Below are positions 24,682-32,056 of a DNA stretch of 34,599 nucleotides, in pieces. The DNA lies in contig DHOR01000039.1 in NCBI GenBank assembly GCA_002409995.1, positions 22,445 to 57,043 on the forward strand, read 5' to 3'. Position numbers and translations under genes: made by a program. The stretch comes from Hungatella sp. UBA5385. GTDB taxonomy: Bacteria; Bacillota; Clostridia; Lachnospirales; Lachnospiraceae. The notes beneath the pieces are model-generated. The model had not been told where the DNA came from. It was given only the letters and a program-made list of their open reading frames with translations, and searched no databases. Within the stretch, counting starts at the first letter, position 1, and every line of letters starts with the position of its first letter.

Positions 24682-24722
24682 TGAGATGCAAGAAGGACTT
24701 TCTTGCGTCTCATTTTTATTTT
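24682..24722 (+). terminator. Attenuator (intrinsic terminator) before the ABC-F gene
   Basis: A 13-bp stem with one wobble (24682-24694 with 24700-24712) and a 5-nt loop is followed by TTTTTATTTT. It ends only 2 nt before the AGGAGG ribosome site of the ABC-F gene, so it decides whether the gene is transcribed. Confidence 0.9.
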
Positions 24723-24739
24723 ACAGGAGGGTCATGAGC

Positions 24740-26218
24740 ATGTCTTTGATTAACGTAGTGAATTTAAGCTTCGCCTATGAGGGAAGCTATGACAATATTT
24801 TTGAAAATGTGAGTTTTCAGATTGATACTGACTGGCGTCTTGGATTTACAGGACGTAACGGCAGAGGGAAAACCACTTTTCTAAATCTTCTGCTTGGCAA
24901 ATACGAATACAGCGGAACCATTGCAAGCAGTGTGGATTTTGAATACTTTCCCTATGAAGTTTCTGATCCTGAGCTTTACACCATTGATATAATAAAAGAA
25001 GTCAGTCCAAACTCTCAGGACTGGGAAATCATGAGGGAAATGTCTTATCTGGATGTTAGTGATGATGTGCTGTACAGACAGTTTTTCACTCTGTCTAAGG
25101 GCGAACAAACAAAAGCACTTCTTGCAGCATTATTTTTAAAGGAAAACAGCTTTCTGCTCATTGATGAGCCTACGAACCATCTGGATTCCGGGGCACGAAT
25201 GATTCTGAGTAATTATTTGAAAAAGAAAAACGGGTTTATCTTAGTTTCTCATGACCGAGTATTTCTGGATAATTGTATTGACCACATTCTTGCCATCAAT
25301 AAAACAAATATAGAGGTTCAAAAAGGAAATTTTTCTTCCTGGTGGACCAATAAAGAGATGCAGGATCAATATGAACTTGCAGAAAATGAAAAGAGAAAAA
25401 AAGATATTAGCCGTTTGACTGCTGCTGCCCAGAGAACTTCCAGCTGGTCAGATCAGGTGGAAAAAAGTAAAATTGGCCGCACCAATTCGGGCAGTAAAAT
25501 AGACAGAGGATTTGTGGGACATAAAGCAGCCAAAATGATGAAACGGTCTAAGAATCTGGAAACCCGGCAGCAGACTTTGATTGAGGAAAAATCCAAATTG
25601 CTTAAAAACATTGAAAGCAAAGATACTCTGAAAATCATTCCTCTGAAACACCACTCCTCAAGGCTTATGGAACTGACCGACATCTCCATTTCCTATGGAG
25701 ATACCTCTGTCTGCTCCAACATCAGCTTCACCATAGAACAGGGAGACAGAATCGCTTTACAGGGCAAAAATGGTTCCGGCAAGTCCAGTATTCTAAAACT
25801 GATCTGTGGCGAGGAAATTCCTCATACAGGAACTATCACCGCACCTGCTTCACTAAAGATTTCCTATGTATCTCAGGATACCTCTGATATAAATGGAAAT
25901 TTATCCGATTATGCTGAGCGGTATTCCATTGATGAAAGTCTGTTTAAAGCACTTCTTCGTAAATTGGATTTTTCAAGAGAACAATTTGAGAAAAACATTG
26001 AGGATTTCAGCGGAGGTCAGAAGAAAAAAGTGCTTATAGCCAGAAGTCTCTGTGAACAGGCACATCTCTATCTGTGGGATGAACCATTAAACTTTATTGA
26101 TGTGATTTCGAGAATGCAGATTGAGGAACTACTATTAGAATTTGAACCTACGATTTTGTTTGTAGAGCATGACAGCGCTTTTTGCAGTAATGTTTCAACC
26201 AAGACGGTTCAGCTATAA
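24740..26218 (+). CDS. Lsa-type ABC-F ribosomal protection protein
   Basis: This 492-residue soluble protein has two ATP-binding cassettes and no membrane part, as in ABC-F proteins. NBD1 has Walker A GFTGRNGRGKTT, signature LSKGEQTK and Walker B LLIDEPTNHLD. A charged linker (residues ~190-300) separates it from NBD2 with Walker A LQGKNGSGKSS, signature FSGGQKKK and Walker B LYLWDEPLNFID. The opening LINVVNLSFAYEGSYDNIFE and the overall length match the Lsa/CplR branch, which dislodges lincosamides, streptogramin A and pleuromutilins from the ribosome. ATG 24740 lies 9 nt after AGGAGG; ATG 24734 is too close to it, and the longer frame from 24686 lies inside the terminator. The leader attenuator supports drug-inducible expression. 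Actual resistance is inferred. Confidence 0.9.
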   Translation: MSLINVVNLSFAYEGSYDNIFENVSFQIDTDWRLGFTGRNGRGKTTFLNLLLGKYEYSGTIASSVDFEYFPYEVSDPELYTIDIIKEVSPNSQDWEIMREMSYLDVSDDVLYRQFFTLSKGEQTKALLAALFLKENSFLLIDEPTNHLDSGARMILSNYLKKKNGFILVSHDRVFLDNCIDHILAINKTNIEVQKGNFSSWWTNKEMQDQYELAENEKRKKDISRLTAAAQRTSSWSDQVEKSKIGRTNSGSKIDRGFVGHKAAKMMKRSKNLETRQQTLIEEKSKLLKNIESKDTLKIIPLKHHSSRLMELTDISISYGDTSVCSNISFTIEQGDRIALQGKNGSGKSSILKLICGEEIPHTGTITAPASLKISYVSQDTSDINGNLSDYAERYSIDESLFKALLRKLDFSREQFEKNIEDFSGGQKKKVLIARSLCEQAHLYLWDEPLNFIDVISRMQIEELLLEFEPTILFVEHDSAFCSNVSTKTVQL

Positions 26219-26241
26219 TACTAATAACTATATCATCTAAA

Positions 26242-26274
26242 AAGGCAGCCGGATTATCCATCACCGACTGCCTT
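26242..26274. terminator. Bidirectional terminator between the ABC-F and GH30 genes
   Basis: AAGGCAG (26242-26248) pairs with CTGCCTT (26268-26274); beyond one C-A mismatch, CGG/CCG continue the stem. It lies between convergent genes and is followed by moderately T-rich sequence on both strands (CCTTTGATATTTA on the + strand). Confidence 0.65.
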
Positions 26275-26319
26275 CCTTTGATATTTATTGTCTCAATTTA
26301 ACTATAAATTCAGACTTAT

Positions 26320-27645
26320 TTAATACACAATCTTCCCACTAACAATAGATTCCGGTTCCAAAGAAACAAATGCAGTCTTCCCTTCAAGCCTGATATAAAC
26401 ATCCAGCCTTTCCTCAGTCCGATTCAGCATAACAACAGAATAATCCGTTCCATTATCAAAAGCCACTGCTTCCAGCTTATCTGTATAAGCACTGCTTCCA
26501 ATTCTCACCGCCCCAGGAGTAATATACTTACAGAAATGCCACAGATAAGCCTGAATGCTGCGTTCCTCAAGCTCCCCTGTCTTTGTGTGATACAGATATG
26601 GAGAATCGCAGAAATTCCCTACATGGTTAGGACCGCCTCTTTCGTCCAGGATCAGATTCCAGTCATAAAAACCAGTCAATCCATTTTTCATATTCCCAAT
26701 CATATCATGAGCATACTTTCTGGCATTTTCCAGGCAATCCCCCTGGTCATATTTGCTGTATTCAATACATGCCTCTGACAGAATAATTTCCTTATTAGGA
26801 TATCGTTCACCAATCATCTGCAACGCCTCAAAATGATCCCCGCTGTACCAGTGAACAGCAATTCCTGTAATCATGGAGTCCGTTTCCTCATCAATCAGCG
26901 CCATGGCACGGTCCAATGCCCGCTCTTTATTATGATCCCAGATATAAATCTTCATATTAAGCTGATGCTCCATTAAAGCAGGATACAGGTAATCCCTTAA
27001 AAATTCCTTTTCCTCTTCTGCTGTATAGATACAGGAGTCCCATGTCTGCACTGCTTTTGGCTCATTTTGTATAGAAAGTGCCGTCACATTGATCCCAAGC
27101 TTTTGAAGCTCTATAATATATCTGCAGATATACTCAGCCCAGTCCTTATAATATTCCTTCTTAAGCTTTCCGCCTCCATTGCGCTGCCCATTGGTCTTCA
27201 TAAATGCAGGCGGACTCCATGGAGATACCATCACCTGCAGCTGTTCCCCTGCTGCCTTTTTAATATCCTCAAACATAGGAAATATATATTTCCCCATTCT
27301 CTCCAAAGTGAAATTCTTCTGATTTTCTTCAGAAGACGCCTCATAGTGTTCCAGAGAGAAGTCACAGCTGTCAATGGGAATACGGATCATCTGGTAGTTC
27401 ATGTTATCCTGATGAAAATACTGCTGTATCACCTGTTCCTTCTGCTCCCTGTTCATCAAGGAATAGATATAGGCAGCCGAATCAGTAAGCGCCCCTCCAA
27501 ATCCCTGAAATGTCTGGTAACGAAATTGAGGATAGAGATTAAGCACCTGATTCTCCACCTCATCAACAGCTTTAAATTCTGTAGTCAGCATTTCCTGAGC
27601 TTTTATCCCATTTTTATAAGTTGTACTGATGGTTTCCAGATTCAT
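26320..27645 (-). CDS. Glycoside hydrolase family 30 (glucosylceramidase/beta-1,6-glucanase-like)
   Basis: This 441-residue enzyme has no signal peptide and should act in the cytoplasm on imported sugar. The (beta/alpha)8 barrel shows the GH30 hallmarks: FQGFGGALTDSAA (46-58), MVSPWSPPAFMKTNG (139-153), the acid/base glutamate in SIQNEP (E195), and the nucleophile glutamate in ILSEACIEY (E291). A C-terminal beta domain (from ~365) is normal for the family. The start has AAGGAG 9 nt upstream. It is the last gene of the uptake operon, 19 nt after the YesN regulator. GH30 covers beta-glucosidase, beta-1,6-glucanase, beta-xylosidase and beta-fucosidase activities; a retaining beta-glycosidase is sure, the exact sugar is not. 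Confidence 0.9.
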   Translation of the reverse strand: MNLETISTTYKNGIKAQEMLTTEFKAVDEVENQVLNLYPQFRYQTFQGFGGALTDSAAYIYSLMNREQKEQVIQQYFHQDNMNYQMIRIPIDSCDFSLEHYEASSEENQKNFTLERMGKYIFPMFEDIKKAAGEQLQVMVSPWSPPAFMKTNGQRNGGGKLKKEYYKDWAEYICRYIIELQKLGINVTALSIQNEPKAVQTWDSCIYTAEEEKEFLRDYLYPALMEHQLNMKIYIWDHNKERALDRAMALIDEETDSMITGIAVHWYSGDHFEALQMIGERYPNKEIILSEACIEYSKYDQGDCLENARKYAHDMIGNMKNGLTGFYDWNLILDERGGPNHVGNFCDSPYLYHTKTGELEERSIQAYLWHFCKYITPGAVRIGSSAYTDKLEAVAFDNGTDYSVVMLNRTEERLDVYIRLEGKTAFVSLEPESIVSGKIVY

Positions 27646-27664
27646 ATTACATTTCTCCTTATGT

Positions 27665-28405
27665 TCATTCTTCCTTCAAGCGTTTCTTATACTCTGCCGG
27701 TGATGTTCCCTTGATCTTCTTAAAGATTCTGGAAAAATACTTCTCATCACGATAACCCACTTTATATGCAATTTCATAATTTTTCAAATATCCCTGTTCC
27801 AGATAAGTGCACGCCCGTTCAATTCTGATGGAATTCACAAGCTCCTTAAATCCATAACCTCTGGTCTGAGAAAATAAGGTAGAAAGATAGCCTGCCGTAA
27901 TCCCTGCATACTCCGCCGCCTGCTGAGCAGTAATATCCTCATGATAATGTTCCCTGATATACTGCTCTGCCCTTAGAACGATCACAGGAACCTCATCTCC
28001 TTCCACCACCTGTTCTTCCTGCTCTTTTCCATATATCTCATCTGCCAGCTTATGGATCAATGCAAGAATATCTGAGGATCTGGTAGGTTTTAATAAATAT
28101 TCCTTAGCACCATAACGAACTGCCTGCTGGGCATACTGAAATTCATCATATCCGCTGAGCACAACGGTTACAGGCATAATCCCCATAGAAGATGCCTCTT
28201 TCATCACCTCTACCCCGGTTTTTAGGGGCATGCGGACATCCAACAGCATAATATCTGGTCTGTGCAGGACAATTGAGTCAAGAGCCTGCTGCCCATTTTT
28301 AGCAGTGTATATTTTGTCAAACCGATCTGTGTGAAGCTTGATGTATTTATATAGTCCCATACGTACAACATCTTCATCATCAGCAATCAACAGCTTCTTT
28401 TCCAT
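27665..28405 (-). CDS. Response regulator, YesN type (receiver + AraC domain)
   Basis: This 246-residue response regulator has a receiver domain (residues 1-120) with acidic pocket DDE (9-11), phospho-acceptor D56 in MLLDVRMP, and lysine in KEYLLKPTRS. The C-terminal ~100 residues carry two AraC helix-turn-helix motifs (ITAQQAAEYAGITAGYLSTL and YEIAYKVGYRDEKYFSRIFK) and end with GTSPAEYKKRL. It overlaps the kinase gene by 26 nt, so the two are coupled. GGGGGGAT precedes its ATG. Its likely target is the promoter of the binding-protein gene at the head of this operon. Confidence 0.93.
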   Translation of the reverse strand: MEKKLLIADDEDVVRMGLYKYIKLHTDRFDKIYTAKNGQQALDSIVLHRPDIMLLDVRMPLKTGVEVMKEASSMGIMPVTVVLSGYDEFQYAQQAVRYGAKEYLLKPTRSSDILALIHKLADEIYGKEQEEQVVEGDEVPVIVLRAEQYIREHYHEDITAQQAAEYAGITAGYLSTLFSQTRGYGFKELVNSIRIERACTYLEQGYLKNYEIAYKVGYRDEKYFSRIFKKIKGTSPAEYKKRLKEE

Positions 28406-30245
28406 GTTCTATATCCCCCCTGCCTGAAAATATCCGAAGTGTAATCCTTGTTCCTTTTCCAGGTTCACTATCCACCTTCATATCAAATCTTTCCCGATAC
28501 ATTAAGGCCAAACGCTCCCTTACGTTTTTAATGGCATATCTGCCGATCCGCTGACCTTTATACAATTCACCATCTTCAGTATTCAGAATTGCTTTTACCT
28601 GCTCCTGGTTCATACCAATTCCAGTATCTTCTATAATAAACTCAATTCCCTCTGGAATCCTCTTCCCTCCCACATAGATCTTGCAGGGTGCATCCATATT
28701 TTCTGATCCATGAACTACTGCATTTTCCACAAATGGCTGAAGGATTAATTTAGGAATCTTCTCATTTTTAATCTCATCTTCAATGTCTATTTCATAAGTA
28801 AGCCTCTTGGTAAAACGCATCTTCTGAATTACCAGATACTCCTTTACCAGCGCACATTCCTGACTGACAGTCGTCACGCTCTTTCCTTCACCAAGAACCT
28901 GACGGAATAAATTGCTAAGCGCCAGAATATTCTCAGCAATTTCCTCATTATCAGCCTCCTGTGCCTGCCAGTACAGAGAATCCAGGGTATTATACAGGAA
29001 ATGAGGATTGATCTGAGCTTGAAGAGCCGTTAATTCGCTTTCCTTTTCCCGCAGCTCCATCACATAATTTTCATCAATTAGCTGCTTAATGTCCTTTACC
29101 ATTTTGTTAAAACAAATGGCTACCTCTCCAACCTCATCTCTTGTTTTCACTTCCACCTGCTGCTCAAAATCTCCCTTTCGAAACTCTGCCATAGCCTGAT
29201 TTACCTTGTTGAGAGGTTGAGTCACAACATTAGTAACTAAGCTGAGAACAGGAAATAGTCCGATTAAAACTCCTAACAGCATTAAAACAGGAGTATAGGC
29301 AATGCTTAAAAACTGATCTGTAATCTGGCTCTTTGGAACGAAAATACAGACTGTCTGACCACTGTCATCATTATTGTGGACATAGACAATATCATTTTTA
29401 TAATCCAGAACGCCTTCCCCTTTATGTAAACTAGAAAATAGCCCTTCATTTATAAAATCTTCTTCCGCCTTCTCAGTAATAGCTCCGATGGAAAGCAGCT
29501 TTTCCCCTTCTGCATTGAGTACCAGAATGCTTTCTGCATCGCTTTCCAGTGCAGACTCACACAAATCCTGATATTTTCCTGCATCTGCCCCAATCACCAG
29601 ATAGCCTAATGCATTTTTCTTGGAAAGGTCATAAATCTCTCTGTAAAGTACGATTTTTTCACTTTGATTTGCCCAGAATACTTCAGAGGAGTTCTTTCCG
29701 ATCAGCTTCCAGCATTTCTTGCCCCTTTTCTCAATCGCTTCCTGATACAGAGATGTTTTCTGCACCTCCTCAAGAGATGGCAGATAAGAGCTGGAATCCA
29801 TGCAGCGCAAATAAGGCTGAATGTGATTCTCCGGATAGATACCCAGTGTTTTGATGTACCCTTTAATTGCCATCATATCCTGAATAAAACGCATAGGCGC
29901 ATCCTCAAGCCACAGCTGGGGATTCCCATTTAGCTCATCTACCTGATCCGTTGTGAGAATTTTGTTTATATTGCTATTAATGCAGATATAGGTGGACATC
30001 TCTGCCACACTCTGATTCAGCTCTGCAATACTGTTTTCCAGATTCTGAACCCGAATCTGTCCCCTGGCAGTCTCTTCACGCATTACCTTTGTGTAGTTTC
30101 GTGAATACATAAATACACTGATTAATAAAAGAATGGGAGTAACCACCAGATAGCTGTATACAATAATTTTCTTTTTAATACTCAGATCATTGATTCTCTG
30201 CTTCCATTTCATACTGTACTCAGCCTTTCGCCGCTTCCATTTCAT
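28380..30245 (-). CDS. Sensor histidine kinase, YesM type
   Basis: This kinase of about 621 residues is the partner of the YesN-type regulator. It has two membrane spans (KKIIVYSYLVVTPILLLISVF near the N-terminus and AYTPVLMLLGVLIGLFPVLSL near residue 325), an extracellular sensor region between them, a HAMP linker, the phospho-acceptor block QAQINPHFLYNTLDSLYWQA, and a C-terminal ATPase domain (NAVVHGSE, then DTGIGM). It follows the second permease by 7 nt. The start region is a 33-bp tandem duplication: ATG 30245 and ATG 30212 have the same preceding and following bases, so either may serve, giving 621 or 610 residues. It probably senses the sugar or the loaded binding protein. Confidence 0.92.
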   Translation of the reverse strand: MKWKRRKAEYSMKWKQRINDLSIKKKIIVYSYLVVTPILLLISVFMYSRNYTKVMREETARGQIRVQNLENSIAELNQSVAEMSTYICINSNINKILTTDQVDELNGNPQLWLEDAPMRFIQDMMAIKGYIKTLGIYPENHIQPYLRCMDSSSYLPSLEEVQKTSLYQEAIEKRGKKCWKLIGKNSSEVFWANQSEKIVLYREIYDLSKKNALGYLVIGADAGKYQDLCESALESDAESILVLNAEGEKLLSIGAITEKAEEDFINEGLFSSLHKGEGVLDYKNDIVYVHNNDDSGQTVCIFVPKSQITDQFLSIAYTPVLMLLGVLIGLFPVLSLVTNVVTQPLNKVNQAMAEFRKGDFEQQVEVKTRDEVGEVAICFNKMVKDIKQLIDENYVMELREKESELTALQAQINPHFLYNTLDSLYWQAQEADNEEIAENILALSNLFRQVLGEGKSVTTVSQECALVKEYLVIQKMRFTKRLTYEIDIEDEIKNEKIPKLILQPFVENAVVHGSENMDAPCKIYVGGKRIPEGIEFIIEDTGIGMNQEQVKAILNTEDGELYKGQRIGRYAIKNVRERLALMYRERFDMKVDSEPGKGTRITLRIFSGRGDIEHGKEAVDC

Positions 30246-30262
30246 ACTGCACTCAGCCTTTC
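30200..30262. repeat. 33-bp tandem duplication at the permease-kinase junction
   Basis: Two copies of a 30-nt segment (30200-30229 and 30233-30262) differ at one base and are offset by 33 nt. The segment contains the end of the permease with its TGA, the spacer, and the kinase start ATGAAATGGAAGC. The extra copy adds eleven in-frame codons at the kinase N-terminus (MKWKRRKAEYS before MKWKQRI) and so leaves the reading frame intact. Confidence 0.9.
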
Positions 30263-31095
30263 ACTGCTCCCATTGCCACGCCCTTAGTGATATGTTTGTT
30301 CAGTATTATGTAAACTATTACTGCAGGCGCAGCAGTCAGCGCCATAACAGCGAACTGAACTGCATAGTTGGAAGAATACTGACCTGTAAATTCCAACACA
30401 GAAAAGGGGAGAGTTTTCCATTTGGGTGAGCTTAAATAGGTGCTTGCCATCATAAACTCATTCCAGTTATTTAAAAACGTCATAATGGATACGGTTGCAA
30501 TGGAGGGTTTCAGCATAGGAGTTACAATCTGAACCAGAATTCTGTATATTCCACAGCCATCGACCACGGCCGCTTCCTCCAGCTCAATTGGCACTGAATC
30601 CAGAAAACTGGTCATTAAAAATATTGCCTGAGGAAGGGAAAATGCAATATAGGGAATTAAAAGCGCCCATATGGTATCCGTAAGCTTAAGCATATTATAA
30701 ATCTTATAGTTTGGCAATAAGGTTGCATGAATTGGGATCATCATTCCAAGGAGAAGAATGGTTTTAACCATGCTGCTCAGCTTCCATTTCATTCTATGAC
30801 ATGCATAGGCAGCCATAATAGAAATGATAATGACAAAAATCACTGCCAGACCATTAATCAGCACACTGTTTTTTAAATATTGAAGAAAATGGCCATCTAC
30901 AAATGCTTTTACATAGTTTCCCCACTGAATCTTCTTGGGTATAATCAAAAGACCGCTGGTAAACATCTCATTGCTGCTTGCAAGGGAAAAATTCAACAGC
31001 CAGATGAGAGGAAATATCTGAATCACTGCCACTGCAATTAACACTGCCCAGAGAAGAACTCTTCCCGGTGTCAGCTTTCTTTTTTCTGCCCTCAT
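30253..31095 (-). CDS. Carbohydrate ABC transporter permease, MalG type
   Basis: This 280-residue membrane protein has about six spans, beginning VLLWAVLIAVAVIQIFPLIW. The EAA loop EEAAVVDGCGIYRILVQIVTP and the ending ITKGVAMGAVKG are typical for the MalG-like subunit of sugar importers. It starts 3 nt after the stop of the first permease. Its last codons take part in the 33-bp duplication described at 30200-30262. It would pair with the MalF-type subunit; no ATPase gene is present in the locus, so a shared ATPase encoded elsewhere is expected. Confidence 0.93.
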   Translation of the reverse strand: MRAEKRKLTPGRVLLWAVLIAVAVIQIFPLIWLLNFSLASSNEMFTSGLLIIPKKIQWGNYVKAFVDGHFLQYLKNSVLINGLAVIFVIIISIMAAYACHRMKWKLSSMVKTILLLGMMIPIHATLLPNYKIYNMLKLTDTIWALLIPYIAFSLPQAIFLMTSFLDSVPIELEEAAVVDGCGIYRILVQIVTPMLKPSIATVSIMTFLNNWNEFMMASTYLSSPKWKTLPFSVLEFTGQYSSNYAVQFAVMALTAAPAVIVYIILNKHITKGVAMGAVKG

Positions 31096-31098
31096 TTC

Positions 31099-31977
31099 CT
31101 ACACCGCCTTTCCCTTTTCTGAGAAAATAATATTCAAAAGAATTGTCACTGCAATACAGATCAGGATAAACACAACGCTGATTGCATTGCCATACCCATA
31201 CTTAAAGGCTTTAAATGCCTGCTGATACAGATAATTTGCCGTAAATTGAGTGCTGTTGCCCGGACCTCCATTGGTCAGCAGATACACGGTCTCCATCTGC
31301 TTTAAGGCAGAGATAATTGCCATTGTCACATTGACCTGAATCACTGATTTCATCTGTGGCAGAGTCACACTGATAAATGTCTGTCTATTATTTGCTCCAT
31401 CAATGGCTGCCGCCTCATATAAAACAGGGTCTATGTTTTTGATTCCTGTATAGTAAATCAACATTCCCCAGCCAAATCCGTGCCAGATTAAAACCACAAG
31501 CACTGACCAGATGGCAATCTTTGAATCAAACCAGTTGATTTTTCCTGTATAGCCCAGCGCCTTTAAGACATTGTTTAATAATCCAAAATCAGGATTATAG
31601 ATAAATTTCCACAGATAGGCAATGACTGCAACGGATATTACATTGGGAATGAAATAGACACATCTGAAAAATCCTTCCGCTTTTCCCTGGAGCTTATCTA
31701 GCACTGCTGCTACGATCATAGCCAGAGGATGCTGGATACAGATAAATCCAATGGCAAGAAGGGCAGAATGCCATAGGGATTTCCAGAAGATCTTATCTTG
31801 CATTAATTTGCTGTAATTCTCAAAACCTATGACAGTGGCAGTTCCCATGCCGGAATAGTCCGTAAATCCATAATAAATACTTAAACAGATGGGAGCCAGG
31901 ATTGCAAATACAAAGACCAGGATTCCAGGCAGTATCAGACTTGCAATGACCAGCTTATTGCTGTATAGTTTCTTCAT
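31099..31977 (-). CDS. Carbohydrate ABC transporter permease, MalF type
   Basis: This 292-residue membrane protein starts with a span at LVIASLILPGILVFVFAILAP followed by ICLSIYYGFTDYSG, a common opening of MalF/LacF-like permeases. The EAA loop is YEAAAIDGANNRQTFISVTLP and TNGGPGNSTQ is the usual family segment near the C-terminus. A ribosome site GGAGGAT lies upstream of the ATG. It follows the binding-protein gene with a 79-nt gap that holds a strong hairpin. Confidence 0.93.
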   Translation of the reverse strand: MKKLYSNKLVIASLILPGILVFVFAILAPICLSIYYGFTDYSGMGTATVIGFENYSKLMQDKIFWKSLWHSALLAIGFICIQHPLAMIVAAVLDKLQGKAEGFFRCVYFIPNVISVAVIAYLWKFIYNPDFGLLNNVLKALGYTGKINWFDSKIAIWSVLVVLIWHGFGWGMLIYYTGIKNIDPVLYEAAAIDGANNRQTFISVTLPQMKSVIQVNVTMAIISALKQMETVYLLTNGGPGNSTQFTANYLYQQAFKAFKYGYGNAISVVFILICIAVTILLNIIFSEKGKAV

Positions 31978-32007
31978 TCTTAATCCTCCAACTTCCTTTA
32001 TGCAAAG

Positions 32008-32041
32008 GGGCTGCCCTGAACTTCTTGTTTCAGGACAGCCC
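32008..32041 (-). terminator. Hairpin between binding-protein and permease genes (second sugar operon)
   Basis: GGGCTGCCCTGAA (32008-32020) pairs with 32029-32041 over 13 bp with one wobble, around an 8-nt loop. On the - strand it is followed by CCTTTGCATAAAGG, not a strong T run. It probably works as a partial terminator or stabiliser in favour of the binding-protein mRNA. Confidence 0.65.
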
Positions 32042-32056
32042 TAAATCTATCATTCC

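Larger units (their letters stand above)
24508..24722 (+). promoter_or_regulatory. Transcription-attenuation leader of the ABC-F gene
   Basis: Four complementary segments are present: (1) TTTCTTGC 24518-24525 in the leader ORF, (2) GCAAGAAAG 24603-24611, (3) TGAGATGCAAGAA 24682-24694 and (4) TTCTTGCGTCTCA 24700-24712. Arms 3:4 make the terminator. Arms 1:2 can pair over 8 bp and so leave 3:4 free to form. Arm 2 can instead pair with 24696-24708 over 13 positions (11 Watson-Crick, 2 G-U), which destroys the terminator. A ribosome stalled on the leader ORF would cover arm 1 and favour 2:4. This is a classical attenuator logic readable from the sequence; the inducing drug is inferred. Confidence 0.8.

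Noticed and set aside
24686..24739. Longer N-terminus for the ABC-F protein starting at 24686
   Set aside because: These codons lie inside the attenuator hairpin and T run and ahead of the AGGAGG site, so they are leader rather than coding sequence.
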